This document shows positions 43,558 to 54,409 of a DNA stretch of 64,000 nt, one piece after another (position 1 is the stretch's first letter; each line of letters begins with the position of its first letter). The notes beneath the pieces are model-generated. The model worked only from the letters and a program-made list of their open reading frames with translations. It was not told where the DNA came from and did no database searches. The position numbers and the translations under genes were made by a program. This DNA is from Leptospira montravelensis (lineage in GTDB: Bacteria; Spirochaetota; Leptospiria; Leptospirales; Leptospiraceae). The stretch is from positions 310,001-374,000 of the forward strand of contig NZ_RQFO01000004.1 in NCBI RefSeq assembly GCF_004770045.1, written 5' to 3'.

Positions 43558-44306
43558 GAGGCCAATTGGTCTGGATAGTCTGTGATGAGTCCGGCCACAC
43601 CCGCTGTTAGTAACTCCTGCCATTCTTTTTCTGTATTGGTAGTGTAAGGAATCACAAGGAGAGACTGTTTTTTTAGGCCTTCCACAAAATCTTTGGAACA
43701 AGCAGAAAGATGAGGCAGGATTAAATCTGGTTCATAATCCATATAATTCTTGTTTAGCGAATCTCCCTTTTCTACTAGAAGGCCACGTAGTACTTCTGGT
43801 TCTTCCTGTCTTATGAGATTTACAAGATCCCAATCAAAACTACTCACCCAAATTCGATTTGTTAAATTCCATTTCCGAATGAGTTTCACAAGAGCAAGTG
43901 CGAGTGCCTTTCTCTCTTCTGGATTCCCTTCACTTTTCATTTCAATATCAAAGACTGTGGTTTCGGGGAGAGTCTGGATAACCTGAGAGAGTGTCGGAAT
44001 TTGTTCCCCTTCAAAGGCTTCTTCAAAAAAACTTCCCGCATCAAGTTCTGCTAAATCGCGGTATTTATATTCAGAAACCTTTCCTTTTCCATCAGTAGTG
44101 CGGTCTACTGTAAAGTCATGTATGACAACAAGTTCGCCCGAGGCACAAAGCATCGTATCCAATTCAAAAAACCTTGTCGACTCCGCTCCCACAAGGAAAG
44201 AAACAAGGGTGTTCTCGGGAGCAAGGCCACGAGCCCCCCTGTGGCCAATATTGGCTGGCTTATTTCCTAAAATGGATTTGAGTCTTTCGATTCTTGGTTG
44301 GAACAA
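43536..44306 (-). CDS. Glycerophosphodiester phosphodiesterase
   Basis: 256 residues, GDPD TIM barrel. The catalytic motif HRGARGLAPENT, followed by FELDTMLCASGELVVIHD with the metal Glu/Asp and the second His, is complete; VFDIEMKSE supplies another ligand. It hydrolyses glycerophosphodiesters to glycerol-3-phosphate and an alcohol. No signal peptide is seen, so it is like cytosolic UgpQ rather than periplasmic GlpQ. The start is a TTG six bases past the queuosine-transporter stop; the AGGG of that junction can act as SD. The 3' end overlaps the VOC-like gene by 22 bases. Confidence 0.92.
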   Translation of the reverse strand: MFQPRIERLKSILGNKPANIGHRGARGLAPENTLVSFLVGAESTRFFELDTMLCASGELVVIHDFTVDRTTDGKGKVSEYKYRDLAELDAGSFFEEAFEGEQIPTLSQVIQTLPETTVFDIEMKSEGNPEERKALALALVKLIRKWNLTNRIWVSSFDWDLVNLIRQEEPEVLRGLLVEKGDSLNKNYMDYEPDLILPHLSACSKDFVEGLKKQSLLVIPYTTNTEKEWQELLTAGVAGLITDYPDQLASYLESVK

Positions 44307-44312
44307 TTTGTA

Positions 44313-45023
44313 TTACCCTGGTTGGATGGTGGACTCCAAACCTTCTTCTTCCATTGCCGCATGGAACATTTGTTTTTTCAAACTTTCTCCTAAATAACGA
44401 TCAATATAGATATGGATGGCATAGAGAAGTGGTGTGATGAGAATGGCCACTCCCAATTTATAAAGAAAGTTTGTGTTGGCAATGGAGACAAGTTTAGAAA
44501 CAGGATGGTATTTTCCAAGAGCGATAAAAATCACCACATAAGAATCGATGAGTTGGGAGATGACAGTGGAACCTGTAGCCCGTAGCCAAATATGTTTTCC
44601 TCCTGTCTTTTTACGAAGGAAGTGAAAGGTATTTAGGTCTATCATTTGACCAATCACATAAGCAATGATGGAACCAAGAATCACAAGACCCGAATTGGCA
44701 AACACACGTTCGAAGGAGGCATCATCGATGGGCGACTCAGGGCTTGCAGGAATTTGGATATCAATCACAATGAGGAGATAGGCAAATCCAATCATCACCA
44801 TACCAAGAAACGTTGTGGCACGAACCACTTTTCGACCATAGTATTCATTCAAAAGATCTGTGATGATAAAGGTAACAGGAAAAGGAATAACCCCCATAGT
44901 CATTGTGAATCCAAAGGCAAAAAATAATTTACTACCTGTGAGTTCCGCAAGCAGGAGAAAGGTGAGAAAAAAACTAAGAAGAACCGTATAAAGAATCACT
45001 GGTTTTTGTTTGAGAAGGTGCAT
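44313..45023 (-). CDS. yhhQ: Queuosine-precursor transporter (YhhQ/VUT family)
   Basis: 236 residues with about six membrane helices. LAELTGSKLFFAFG, FPVTFIITDLLNEYYGRKVV and LRATGSTVISQLIDSYVVIFIA are signatures of the YhhQ/QPT family, which takes up queuine precursors such as preQ0/preQ1 for tRNA modification. No preQ1 riboswitch is evident upstream. It is followed six bases later by the GDPD gene. The C-terminal 30 residues extend past the usual end and are acidic. Confidence 0.92.
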   Translation of the reverse strand: MHLLKQKPVILYTVLLSFFLTFLLLAELTGSKLFFAFGFTMTMGVIPFPVTFIITDLLNEYYGRKVVRATTFLGMVMIGFAYLLIVIDIQIPASPESPIDDASFERVFANSGLVILGSIIAYVIGQMIDLNTFHFLRKKTGGKHIWLRATGSTVISQLIDSYVVIFIALGKYHPVSKLVSIANTNFLYKLGVAILITPLLYAIHIYIDRYLGESLKKQMFHAAMEEEGLESTIQPG

Positions 45024-45166
45024 TGTATCTTTTTCCTTTCTTTTTAATTTCGACTAGGAGAGATTCCTGCCTAAAAAATTATGGGATGAGAAATAGGTAG
45101 TGAGTTCTTTTAATAATCTCTACTCTTTTTTTATCATACGATCGATAATCATACTAGAAGTAATTT

Positions 45167-46741
45167 ATGTCCGAATCTGAAAACCCATCCACATCCAAAC
45201 GTCCGCTGTCAAATGCAGCTAAATACACACTTTTATTTGCCTCTTGGGTGTTTCTTTCCACAATTTCCTTTTATTTAGGAATGAACTTAATCCAAAACGA
45301 TGGAACTGCTCTTGTTTTAAAAGATACTGCCAAAGTGGGAAATGCCAATCCTAGTGTGGTGGAAGCATCCACTCCTTCTCTCGGAACTCCATCCGAGATG
45401 GAAACCAAGGAAAACGGTGAATCCCAAACCACTACGGAAAACCCAGAGGAATCTGTGGAACTTCCTGGTTTTGTTCCTGATGATAACGTGAGTTTTCGTT
45501 CTTCCGCTTGGTCAACAGATTGGACTGCCATGAAAAAAACGGTGCATCTCTATAATGAAATCCATCCATTTATTTATACGATGAAAGGTGGGCTTTCCAA
45601 TAATGGAGAACTCATTTCCAGTTGGTCGAGTACTTCGAGAAAGGAACGAGTCCAAGAACTTCGTGTTTTAAACCCAAAAGTAAAAATCATACCTACCATC
45701 TTTCGTTGGGAAAACCCAAAAGAAAAAATCCAGGAAAACATTGGGATGGGGGGACGTAACGACATCCGTGACCACCACATCCAAGTCATCGTAAATGAAA
45801 TTATGACTTATGGTTATGATGGGATTGATATCGATTACGAAGGAATGTCCTGCGATAAAAAAGAAAAGTTTGAAGAGTTCTTTGTTTTACTAGCACGTGA
45901 AGTTCATAAAAAAGGAAAACTCATTTCGGTGGCGGTTCATCCCAAAACTCCAGCAGAAAAAAGTAAAAAGAAAGAACTCCAATGCCGTGGTCTTTCTAAA
46001 CCAATTGCACTTGATTTTCGTGAAAATTGGAGAGGGCCAACCACCCATGACTATGCCTTCCTTGCCAAACATGCTGACCGCGTGAAGATTATGGCTTATG
46101 AACTCCATCCAAGAAAGTACCATAACCCAGGACCTGGACCTCAAGCACCTAATGTATGGCTGAAAGACATCATCACTTACGCGAAAAAAAGAGTGCCAAC
46201 TCACAAACTTTATATGGCAATCCCAACTTACGGATATGACTGGGCTCTGAATTGTAAGGCATCAGCCAAAGCCATTTACCATTCGGATGCACAAAGGATC
46301 AAAGCGGGGACTCATAAAAATCGCCAACCAACTGATATCAATCGCATCTTAAACGAAGAAAACAAAGTAGCGAATTGGAAAAACTTATCTAAGTTTGCTG
46401 ACATCCATAAAAACCGTGCTTACGAAGATCCTTCCCTTTGGTATACGAGTGGTGGTTGTGACCGAGTGGCTTTTTATATGAACCGCAGGGCCTTCGAAGA
46501 AAAAATGACACTTCTACGCAAATACGATTTAGGTGGATTTTCCTTTTGGCAACTTGTGACAGACAATGATCCTGAAATCAATGTCTATTTGAGTAAACTT
46601 GTCCAAGGACAACTCCCTCCTGTAGAAAAAGCAAAAGAGGAAGAAGAACCAAAAGAAGATACAGCAGTACCTGCCAATGATACAAAAGAATCATTGAAAG
46701 TATCCGAATCGAAATCCAAATCAAAAACAAAAAAGTTTTAA
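45167..46741 (+). CDS. Membrane-anchored GH18-family glycoside hydrolase-like protein
   Basis: 524 residues. One N-terminal membrane helix (about 21-42, YTLLFASWVFLSTISFYLG) and an acidic Ser/Thr-rich linker (to about 105) precede a GH18 TIM barrel (110-480). The catalytic motif DGIDIDYE is at 218-225 with all acidic residues present; VKIMAYELHP and GGFSFWQLVTDND also fit. Related proteins include chitinases and the YaaH/SleL peptidoglycan N-acetylglucosaminidases, so cell-wall cutting outside the inner membrane is the likely role. The C-terminal 45 residues are a Glu/Lys-rich low-complexity tail. It is followed by tsaC with one base between. Confidence 0.87.
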   Translation: MSESENPSTSKRPLSNAAKYTLLFASWVFLSTISFYLGMNLIQNDGTALVLKDTAKVGNANPSVVEASTPSLGTPSEMETKENGESQTTTENPEESVELPGFVPDDNVSFRSSAWSTDWTAMKKTVHLYNEIHPFIYTMKGGLSNNGELISSWSSTSRKERVQELRVLNPKVKIIPTIFRWENPKEKIQENIGMGGRNDIRDHHIQVIVNEIMTYGYDGIDIDYEGMSCDKKEKFEEFFVLLAREVHKKGKLISVAVHPKTPAEKSKKKELQCRGLSKPIALDFRENWRGPTTHDYAFLAKHADRVKIMAYELHPRKYHNPGPGPQAPNVWLKDIITYAKKRVPTHKLYMAIPTYGYDWALNCKASAKAIYHSDAQRIKAGTHKNRQPTDINRILNEENKVANWKNLSKFADIHKNRAYEDPSLWYTSGGCDRVAFYMNRRAFEEKMTLLRKYDLGGFSFWQLVTDNDPEINVYLSKLVQGQLPPVEKAKEEEEPKEDTAVPANDTKESLKVSESKSKSKTKKF

Positions 46742-46742
46742 A

Positions 46743-47783
46743 ATGAAAACCTTAATCTCTTCGGATGTACGTTTGCTTGCGAACCTCATCCAAGAGGGAA
46801 AGGTGGTGATCTTTCCAACAGAAACCGTTTATGGGATTGGAGCCTCTACAAAAAACGAGGCTGCCTGTCTCCGCGTTTATGAAATCAAAGGCAGACCCAA
46901 AGACAATCCCCTCATTGCCCATTTTCATTCGATCGAATCCATTGAAGAGGTTTGTGTACTAAGTGAAATCGGTAGAAAGATACTCGAAAGATTTTCACCG
47001 GGTCCAATCACACTCATCCTTCCCAAAAAAGATAAATCTTTATTTCCCAAAGACTTGGGCACTCTCGCTGTGCGGATTCCTAAAAATCCAGATATTCGGG
47101 AATGGATTCGGCTTACGGGTGGGCCCGTATCTGCGCCTTCTGCCAATTTATCTGGGAGACCTTCCCTGACTAAACTAGCAGATGTTGTGCGATACTTTGA
47201 TGGGAAGGTAGATGGAATCTTATTCGCAGAAGAGCCAAGTTACGGAATTGAATCCACGGTGGTGAGCCTTGTGGGTGAACATCCCACTTTACTTAGGCCT
47301 GGTTCCATTGAATCCGAAGAGTTAAAAACTCTCCTTCCCGACCTTGTGGTTCCGAATCCTTTGGAAAATTCTCCCGCACTCTCTATGTCTTCTGTCCCAT
47401 TAAGTCCAGGAACCAAATACAAACATTACGCACCGTCAGCCCAAGTGCTTTTGGTTTCGACGGAGGAATTCATTCATAGTTTAAAAATTGGATTTGATCC
47501 CAAAGACACTGCTTGGATTGGTTTTTCTTTCTCGGAAAAAGCTCTCAATGGAAAGCTGACACAAGATACAGAGAAAACTTACACTAAAGAAGAAGAAAGT
47601 TTCTCGGAATTCGATCATTTCTCTATTGTTTCGACAAACGAAGAGTATGCGTCCAAACTTTACGCATTTTTTGAAGCCTGTGACCTTTCGAAAATCCAAA
47701 CCATCATCTGCGAAGCACCAAAACTGGGCCAGGGATGGGAAGGTTTACGAAACCGTTTGGAAAAGGCAGCCCTTAAAAAATAA
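46743..47783 (+). CDS. tsaC: Threonylcarbamoyl-AMP synthase (Sua5/TsaC with C-terminal domain)
   Basis: 346 residues. The YrdC domain (about 5-205: VIFPTETVYGIGAS, KGRPKDNPLI, LAVRIPKN, APSANLSGRPS) makes threonylcarbamoyl-AMP, the first step of t6A tRNA modification. A C-terminal Sua5 domain (about 225-346, GTKYKHYAP onward) distinguishes it from the shorter E. coli TsaC. The linker carries SPG and the KYKHYAP motif that regulates access to the site. Start ATG one base after the GH18 stop, so it is co-transcribed. Confidence 0.94.
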   Translation: MKTLISSDVRLLANLIQEGKVVIFPTETVYGIGASTKNEAACLRVYEIKGRPKDNPLIAHFHSIESIEEVCVLSEIGRKILERFSPGPITLILPKKDKSLFPKDLGTLAVRIPKNPDIREWIRLTGGPVSAPSANLSGRPSLTKLADVVRYFDGKVDGILFAEEPSYGIESTVVSLVGEHPTLLRPGSIESEELKTLLPDLVVPNPLENSPALSMSSVPLSPGTKYKHYAPSAQVLLVSTEEFIHSLKIGFDPKDTAWIGFSFSEKALNGKLTQDTEKTYTKEEESFSEFDHFSIVSTNEEYASKLYAFFEACDLSKIQTIICEAPKLGQGWEGLRNRLEKAALKK

Positions 47784-47791
47784 CGATTCGT

Positions 47792-49426
47792 TTACTTTCG
47801 GTTTTTCCAAACAAGGCGAACAGGACTTAAAAGTGATACTTCGTTTAAGGATTCCAATAATTTCAGTTCTGTGAGTAGTCCTCCAAGGAGAGGAATTTTA
47901 TTTTTTAAATTATAAGTTGGGAGTTCTTCGGTTAAGATGATGGGTTTTCCACCTAACCTTTTTTTGACTTCAAGAACGGCATCCAAAAGTCCACCAAGGG
48001 AATCTACAATTTTGTTTTCCACAGTGGGTAAATACACCCGGCCCATTCCAATCTTTGGAACATCTTCTAAAGGAATTTTTCGGCCTTCGGAAACGCGGCG
48101 GTAAAACAAACCTTCAATTTTTTTAATTTGGGATTCCAAATACTGAACACTTTGTTTGGAGAGAGGTTGGAATTCGGAGTGGATGTCACGGAAAGGGTAA
48201 AATCCAACTGCCTCTTTATTTAATTGAAACTTTTTATATAACTTTTGTAAGTTGGCCCTAATACTCACGGCCCCAATGGAACCTGTGATACAAACAGGAG
48301 AAGCAGTGATATGATCTGCTGCCGAACCAAGGTAATAACCACCACTGGCTACTGTATCTTTGAAGTAGGCAGTGACAATTTTTGTTTTTTTGAGCTCCAT
48401 AATTTCTTGATGGATTTGTTCGGAGTAGAAGGCAGATCCCCCGGGTGAGGAAATTTCTAAAATGACGGCTTTAATTTTTTTATCTTCGGCCAGGGCTTTT
48501 AAATTAGGAATGAGAGAGAAGGCTTCGATTTTACCGTTCTCTCTATTTTTATGTAAATAGTCTCCGCCGGTAATTCCACCTTCTAAAGGTAATATGACCA
48601 CTTCAACTTTCCGTTTGGGCAGAATTTTGAATTCTTTGACGGAATGGTGAAGGCTTGGATAGTTTCCAGAAAACAATTTTCTATCTTCAGAGAAAAATTC
48701 ATTTTCTGATTTGATCCCTGTAATGACACCAGCTGACAATAGTTCGTCTGCAGAAAGCATTGGTTTGTAAAATAGAGATTCTAGGGATTTGTTTCCATTC
48801 GTAAGGGCAGAAAGTAAAACTTTTCTTAAATCCAAAATGAGAGTTTCTAAATTCTTTTTTGCCTCTTTTGAAAATTCTCCTCTAGTGAAACTTTCAGCAA
48901 AAGATTTATAAGGTCCAGAAGCAAATGCTTGGACTTCAATTCCCCAGGTTTTTAAAAATTTACCAAAGAACATGGGTTCGGCGCTCGGAAGTAAAACCAT
49001 AAATTCCGATTCGGGAGCCAAATATTTTTCTGTGGCAGCCGTGAGGAGTAATAAAGATCCAACCCCACCTTCCTTGGCAAAGATCCGCACTTTTTTTCCC
49101 GACTCTTTAATGGCGAGGATTTGGTTTCTTACTTCATAGAATTCCGAAAGAGTCCATTCGAGTGGTGGTAAAAGAATATCGAGAGTTTTGATTTTCCCAT
49201 TTTTTTGGATGAGTTTGAGTAAGATGAGAAGTTCCAGTCTAGTGACTGTTTCTTCTTTCCCTTGCAATTTTTTGACAAAATAGGATTTGTAAGAATCTTC
49301 AAAAACTGCCGGTAATTCCAGTTCATATACTTCCCGACCCGACTGAAAAATTAGGCTTAGACGTAGGTAAATCTGGTACAGAAGCCGGAAGGGTAGGAAA
49401 ATGATTAAAAAAAGAATTCGAAACAC
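47792..49426 (-). CDS. sppA: Signal-peptide peptidase SppA-like protease
   Basis: 544 residues from a GTG at 49426. One N-terminal membrane helix ([20 protein letters not shown]), then two tandem S49 domains, the E. coli-type length. The catalytic Lys is in [16 protein letters not shown] (amino domain) and the Ser in [14 protein letters not shown] (carboxyl domain); [13 protein letters not shown] is the oxyanion region. It degrades cleaved signal peptides in the membrane. The frame stays open to 49630, but that stretch is antisense to uvrA and the peptide it would give is a common shadow. GTG has GAGG seven bases upstream. The gene is divergent from uvrA with 40 bases between starts. Confidence 0.92.
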   Translation of the reverse strand: MFRILFLIIFLPFRLLYQIYLRLSLIFQSGREVYELELPAVFEDSYKSYFVKKLQGKEETVTRLELLILLKLIQKNGKIKTLDILLPPLEWTLSEFYEVRNQILAIKESGKKVRIFAKEGGVGSLLLLTAATEKYLAPESEFMVLLPSAEPMFFGKFLKTWGIEVQAFASGPYKSFAESFTRGEFSKEAKKNLETLILDLRKVLLSALTNGNKSLESLFYKPMLSADELLSAGVITGIKSENEFFSEDRKLFSGNYPSLHHSVKEFKILPKRKVEVVILPLEGGITGGDYLHKNRENGKIEAFSLIPNLKALAEDKKIKAVILEISSPGGSAFYSEQIHQEIMELKKTKIVTAYFKDTVASGGYYLGSAADHITASPVCITGSIGAVSIRANLQKLYKKFQLNKEAVGFYPFRDIHSEFQPLSKQSVQYLESQIKKIEGLFYRRVSEGRKIPLEDVPKIGMGRVYLPTVENKIVDSLGGLLDAVLEVKKRLGGKPIILTEELPTYNLKNKIPLLGGLLTELKLLESLNEVSLLSPVRLVWKNRK

Positions 49427-49466
49427 GTAAGATCCTCTTCCGTCATTTCTTAAAATTCTTTCCAGA

Positions 49467-52358
49467 ATGAAAGAGGAAAACAAGCTATCCGATGTGGATT
49501 CCTTTATTCGTATTCGTGGCGCTCGTGAACATAACCTTAAAAACGTAAATCTTGATATCCCGAGGGACAAACTTGTGGTCATCACTGGTCTTTCTGGTTC
49601 GGGAAAATCTTCCCTGGCTTTTGATACCATTTATGCTGAGGGGCAAAGACGATATGTGGAATCCCTTTCCAGTTATGCTCGTCAATTTCTTGGGCAAATG
49701 GAAAAACCAGAGGTAGACCAAATTGAGGGTCTAAGCCCTGCCATTTCCATCGAACAAAAAACAACCCATAGAAACCCTCGTTCCACAGTCGGAACAGTTA
49801 CCGAAATTTATGACTATTTACGACTGTTATATGCAAGAGTCGGAAAACCACATTGCCCCAAATGCGGAACCCCCATTTCCAGTCTTTCTGTGGATCAAAT
49901 TACAGACCGAATCAATTTATTCCCTGAAGGAACCAAACTCCAAATTATGGCTCCTGTCATCCAAGGGAAAAAAGGGGAACACAAAGAAGTTCTGGAACGT
50001 TTTAAAAAGGAAGGGTTCAACCGGGTACGAGTGAACGGGGAAGTGTATTCTTTGGAAGATGAAATTCCCTTAAAGAAAAACTTCAAAGCTGATATCGACA
50101 TCGTTGTAGACCGGATTGTGATGAAACCAGGAATCCAATCACGGTTGTCTGACTCTGTAGAAACAGCTTTAAAAACTGCTGAAGGGATTGTGGTTGTAGA
50201 AGACGGGGAAAAGGATCATTTGTTTTCACAAAAATTGTCATGTCCTAAATGTGATGATGTCAGTATTCCCGAGCTCACTCCTAGACTTTTTTCGTTTAAC
50301 TCGCCGTTTGGAGCTTGTTCCAATTGTGATGGTCTAGGTGCACTACTTGAATTTGATGAATCCCTTCTTGTGACTGACCGGGAAGCCTCTTTGGCAGAAG
50401 GTTGTATCGAGGCTTGGGGTGGTTCCAAATCCAATTCCTACTGGTATATGGCCACCATACAAGCGTTATCCAAAAAACTCAAATTCAACTTAAATACAGC
50501 CTGGAAAGATTTACCTGAAAAAGTACGGAATACCATTTTACATGGAGATTCTTCCATACATATTGATTATGATTTTCGTGGTGCCAATTCTCATTATGAG
50601 TTTTCCAAAAACTATGAAGGTGTGATTCCTAACCTCAAACGCCGGTACAAAGAAACCAAATCAGATTCCATGCGCCAGTGGTTTGAATCCTTTATGACAA
50701 ACCATGACTGTGATGAGTGTCACGGAAAACGACTTCGTCCGGAAGCACTCGCCGTCAAAGTCCAAGGTGTAGGGATCGATGCTTATACAGGATTTTCCAT
50801 TGAAAAGGCATTGGCTTTTACCAAGTCCTCTGAATACAAAGGTGCGGAAGATACCATCTCCAAACCCATCTTAAAGGAGATTTTGCAAAGACTTCATTTT
50901 TTAAACGATGTAGGTGTTGGGTATTTGAATTTAAGCCGGGCTGCCGGAACTCTTTCTGGTGGAGAAATGCAAAGGATTCGCCTCGCGACCCAAATTGGCT
51001 CTCGCCTAATGGGCGTTTTGTACATTTTAGATGAACCATCCATTGGTCTCCACCAGAGAGACAATACCAAACTCGTTCAAACCTTAAAAGGACTTAGGAA
51101 CTTAGGAAATACCGTCCTCGTAGTGGAACATGACAAAGAAACTATGGAAGAAGCTGATTTCATTGTGGATATGGGCCCTGGGGCCGGAGTTCATGGTGGA
51201 GAAATTGTTTCCTTTGGAACCCCGGAACAAATCAAAAAGGACAAACATTCTGTCACAGGAAAATACCTTTCTGGAGAAAAACGGATTTCTATGCCAGAAA
51301 CTCGCCGGGTGGGAAATGGTAAGTTTCTAAAGATCACGGGAGCTACGCATAACAACCTAAAGAATGTGGAAGTGTCTATTCCCCTCGGAACACTCACAGT
51401 TGTCACTGGTGTTTCAGGTTCTGGTAAATCCACTCTCATCAATGAAATTCTTTATAAGGAACTCGCAAGCTCTGTGATGGGAATGAAACTCGTTCCAGGA
51501 AAACACAAAAAAATCCTAGGCAAAGACCAAATTGATAAGGTCATTAACATTGATCAGTCGGCCATTGGAAGGACTCCACGTTCCAATCCAGCCACTTACA
51601 CTGGTTTGTTTACCTTTGTGAGAGATTTATTTAGCGGACTGGAAGAAGCAAAAGTTCGGGGTTATGGCCCGGGACGATTTAGTTTCAACGTGGCTGGTGG
51701 GCGCTGTGAAAAATGCGAAGGGGACGGGATCTTAAAAATTGAAATGCATTTCCTTCCCGATATTTATGTAGAATGTGAAGTTTGTAAAGGAAAAAGATAC
51801 AACCGCGAAACCTTAGAGGTCAAATACAAAGGAAAACATATCTCTGATATTTTGGATATGACCGTAGAAGAAGCCGTTATCTTTTTTGAAAATATCCCAA
51901 ACCTCAAACGAAAACTAGATACGCTGATGGATGTGGGCCTTGGGTATATTAAACTGGGCCAAGCTGCCACCACTTTTTCCGGGGGAGAAGCCCAAAGGAT
52001 CAAACTATCCACAGAACTTTCCAAAAGACCGACGGGCAAAACTCTCTATATTTTAGATGAACCAACCACTGGCCTTCATTTTGAAGATATCGAAAAATTA
52101 CTCTCTGTTTTACAAGTGCTTGTGGACAAGGGTAATTCTATGGTCATCATCGAACATAACTTAGATGTGATCAAAGCCGCTGACTATATCATCGACATTG
52201 GTCCGGAAGGTGGGGACGGAGGTGGAGAAGTGATTGCTACCGGAACACCGGAAGAGGTTGTTACCGTAAAACGTTCGTTTACTGGTCAATACTTAAAAAA
52301 AGTTTTGGAAGAAGAAAAGGCGCTAAATTTGAAGTTTTCCAAAAAGAAATCCAAGTAA
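49467..52358 (+). CDS. uvrA: Excinuclease ABC subunit A
   Basis: 963 residues. It finds DNA lesions for nucleotide-excision repair with UvrB and UvrC. Two ABC ATPase modules with Walker [10 protein letters not shown] and GVSGSGKST, signatures [17 protein letters not shown] and [11 protein letters not shown], and zinc-finger pairs CPKC, CPKC/CSNC and CEKC/CEVC are present; the C-terminal finger is the one that touches DNA. Order and length are normal. The SD before the ATG is weak (TTTCCAG). I saw no LexA box in the 40 bases shared with sppA, though that space is small. A diverged acyl-CoA dehydrogenase-like gene follows by six bases. Confidence 0.97.
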   Translation: MKEENKLSDVDSFIRIRGAREHNLKNVNLDIPRDKLVVITGLSGSGKSSLAFDTIYAEGQRRYVESLSSYARQFLGQMEKPEVDQIEGLSPAISIEQKTTHRNPRSTVGTVTEIYDYLRLLYARVGKPHCPKCGTPISSLSVDQITDRINLFPEGTKLQIMAPVIQGKKGEHKEVLERFKKEGFNRVRVNGEVYSLEDEIPLKKNFKADIDIVVDRIVMKPGIQSRLSDSVETALKTAEGIVVVEDGEKDHLFSQKLSCPKCDDVSIPELTPRLFSFNSPFGACSNCDGLGALLEFDESLLVTDREASLAEGCIEAWGGSKSNSYWYMATIQALSKKLKFNLNTAWKDLPEKVRNTILHGDSSIHIDYDFRGANSHYEFSKNYEGVIPNLKRRYKETKSDSMRQWFESFMTNHDCDECHGKRLRPEALAVKVQGVGIDAYTGFSIEKALAFTKSSEYKGAEDTISKPILKEILQRLHFLNDVGVGYLNLSRAAGTLSGGEMQRIRLATQIGSRLMGVLYILDEPSIGLHQRDNTKLVQTLKGLRNLGNTVLVVEHDKETMEEADFIVDMGPGAGVHGGEIVSFGTPEQIKKDKHSVTGKYLSGEKRISMPETRRVGNGKFLKITGATHNNLKNVEVSIPLGTLTVVTGVSGSGKSTLINEILYKELASSVMGMKLVPGKHKKILGKDQIDKVINIDQSAIGRTPRSNPATYTGLFTFVRDLFSGLEEAKVRGYGPGRFSFNVAGGRCEKCEGDGILKIEMHFLPDIYVECEVCKGKRYNRETLEVKYKGKHISDILDMTVEEAVIFFENIPNLKRKLDTLMDVGLGYIKLGQAATTFSGGEAQRIKLSTELSKRPTGKTLYILDEPTTGLHFEDIEKLLSVLQVLVDKGNSMVIIEHNLDVIKAADYIIDIGPEGGDGGGEVIATGTPEEVVTVKRSFTGQYLKKVLEEEKALNLKFSKKKSK

Positions 52359-52364
52359 ATACTA

Positions 52365-53456
52365 GTGAGTGGGACACTTGAAAATTTAATTTTAAAATTT
52401 GGGGAACCTGGATCTCCTTATCCCAAGGATAGGAAGGAGTTTGGGGAAAGTTTCTATCGTAGTTGGAAACCAATCTTAATTCAGGAGGGATTCTACCGAT
52501 TTCTATTTGGACACGAATCCTATTTAGAATTTCAAAAAAAACTCTCCAGTCTCTCAGAAGATCCAATCGGTGTTTCTTTGGCACTTTCCTGTATGGTGGA
52601 AGTAAACGTGGCCGGTGGGATTTTATCCCATGCGACACAAGTTTATAGTAAAAACATTGGCCAAAATTTAATCCAGAACGATAGTTTAAATAGGGAACCT
52701 AACGGAGCGGATATTTTTAATTCACTTTGGGACGGCTTCCGGACAGAAAACCCAACGAAAATTTTTGCGGTGGGTGTAAGCGAACCGGGTTGGGAGTCAA
52801 AACTCCGTAAACTGAGTTCTACTGTCATAGAAGGAAAACTATCCGGAACAAAATCTTTTATCACGAATGGGGCAGAAGCTGACTTAATCTTTTGGGTGAC
52901 TAAATCGGAAGAGGAAAATCCTGTATATTTGGTTCGGAGATCTCAAGATCTGAGAAAGCCAAACTTAGAAAGTGTAACATCTAACATTTCTAAACAAACT
53001 AAAGAAGAATCTTTCCATACTGATTTCACTCCCTTAGTTTCGCATCTCAAACTGACGTTATGCGAATATCCTATTGATCCAGAAGATTTAATTTTAGATA
53101 ACTACGGAAAACTAGGAATGGAACTTAGGTTAAAAGAACTCCTTTCGCTTGTTTCCTTACTCATTGGAAAAACCAAAAAACTTTCCTTGGAAAATCAATT
53201 GGTGAACGAAAAGAGAAAGAATCTCTGCTTATGGCGAGAAAACTTTCTTGGCGACTGCCAAGGAAATCCAAATGCAGATTTTTTACTTTCTGGTTTTCCT
53301 TTTCCTACAGAAGGACTTCTTTTGGCTCTTTGTAAACATTGGAATTTAGAATCTCCCAAAGACCTTAAATCAGTGGATCCTGACTACCAACTTTTTGTTT
53401 GGGAAGATCAGTTTACACAAATGTTAATCCAAAAGAAAAAACGAAAACTATCTTAG
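52365..53456 (+). CDS. Diverged acyl-CoA dehydrogenase-like protein
   Basis: 363 residues. The middle segment AVGVSEPGWESKLRKL and GTKSFITNGAEADLIFWV match acyl-CoA dehydrogenases (compare ALTEPxxGSD and GxKxFITNGxxAD). The C-terminal domain is shorter than in the family and the catalytic Glu region is not visible, so it may be a pseudoenzyme or bind acyl-CoA or flavin for another end. It starts with a GTG six bases after uvrA, and it overlaps the convergent CDF gene by four bases. No ordinary SD was found. It is not a broken gene: the frame is open throughout. Confidence 0.6.
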   Translation: MSGTLENLILKFGEPGSPYPKDRKEFGESFYRSWKPILIQEGFYRFLFGHESYLEFQKKLSSLSEDPIGVSLALSCMVEVNVAGGILSHATQVYSKNIGQNLIQNDSLNREPNGADIFNSLWDGFRTENPTKIFAVGVSEPGWESKLRKLSSTVIEGKLSGTKSFITNGAEADLIFWVTKSEEENPVYLVRRSQDLRKPNLESVTSNISKQTKEESFHTDFTPLVSHLKLTLCEYPIDPEDLILDNYGKLGMELRLKELLSLVSLLIGKTKKLSLENQLVNEKRKNLCLWRENFLGDCQGNPNADFLLSGFPFPTEGLLLALCKHWNLESPKDLKSVDPDYQLFVWEDQFTQMLIQKKKRKLS

Positions 53457-54409
53457 TGGTGGTGGTCATGCGCATGACCGTGGCTATGCCCATGATGTCC
53501 AAATTCACGTTCTGTTTCTCTGACAGATAGATCTTCTAATTGGCTTTTTAAGGATGAAGAAAGGACTTCTACAGAAACAAAAGGAACTCCAAATTCCTCT
53601 TTTAATACTTTATGAATCTCTAATACAATTTTGTCTCTGTCTGAACCTTTAACAACTAAGATCTGTAATTCGACAGAAAATACACCTGACGTGAGTTTAC
53701 GAACAGTAATTTGGGGAACCGATTCAATTCCATTTAAAACTTTTATGTGTGTTAGCAAATGGGCTTTGTCAAAATCGCTAGTGTCTGCTTCTATTAGAAT
53801 TTCTACCGATTCTTTCACAATGCCATAAGATGTTTTTAGAATGAATATCCCCAAAATGATACTTAGGAAACTGTCAACTTCGCGAAATCCAGTAAATCGA
53901 ATAATCAGTGCTCCGACAACGACTGCCAAAGTTCCTAATAAATCACTTAATACATGCAAATAGGCGGACTTTAAATTAAGGCTTGTTTTACTCACTCCGA
54001 CAAGTAGTCCTGCAGAAATTAAATTGATTCCAAATCCAATCAATGAATATGCCAACATAGAATCAGCTTCCACATGACCAGGTTTAGAAAACCGTAAATA
54101 ACTTTCATAAAGAATAAAACCAGCCATTCCTATTAGGAGAAGTCCATTGAGAAAGGCTGCCAAAACTTCAAATCTGTGAAATCCAAATGGATATTTCTGC
54201 GTGGGTTTTTTGGAAGCAATGAGTAGGGCAAATAAAGAAATCAGATGGGCAAAAACATCGGTGAAGATATGTCCTGCATCTGCAAATAATGCAAGGCTTC
54301 CACTTTCTTTTGAGCCAATCCACTCAATGAAAAAAATACATAAAGATAATAATCCCGATAGGCTTAAAAATAAAACCAAGCGCGAACGTTTGGGTCTAGG
54401 TTTACTCAT
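53453..54409 (-). CDS. Cation diffusion facilitator (metal exporter) with His-rich tail
   Basis: 318 residues, CDF family with six membrane helices. The metal sites are in TM2 (DAGHIFTDVF, HxxxD) and TM5 (LHVLSDLLG, HxxxD), as in Zn/Cd/Co exporters of the CzcD/ZitB type. The cytosolic domain (about 205-290) gives the ferredoxin-like dimer. The C-terminus ends in a His cluster (GHHGHSHGHAHDHHH), a common metal chelator in Zn transporters. The ATG at 54409 lies in the last codons of the OmpA gene (eight-base overlap), so it is coupled to the envelope pair upstream. Confidence 0.92.
   Translation of the reverse strand: MSKPRPKRSRLVLFLSLSGLLSLCIFFIEWIGSKESGSLALFADAGHIFTDVFAHLISLFALLIASKKPTQKYPFGFHRFEVLAAFLNGLLLIGMAGFILYESYLRFSKPGHVEADSMLAYSLIGFGINLISAGLLVGVSKTSLNLKSAYLHVLSDLLGTLAVVVGALIIRFTGFREVDSFLSIILGIFILKTSYGIVKESVEILIEADTSDFDKAHLLTHIKVLNGIESVPQITVRKLTSGVFSVELQILVVKGSDRDKIVLEIHKVLKEEFGVPFVSVEVLSSSLKSQLEDLSVRETEREFGHHGHSHGHAHDHHH

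Noticed and set aside
45024..45166. preQ1 riboswitch upstream of the queuosine-precursor transporter
   Set aside because: No C-rich loop and A-rich tail arrangement around an SD was found; only an A/T-rich leader with AAGGA.
49427..49630. N-terminal extension of SppA by 68 residues
   Set aside because: It lies antisense inside uvrA and gives the usual shadow peptide of ABC ATPase genes; GTG at 49426 has a good SD and starts the membrane helix.
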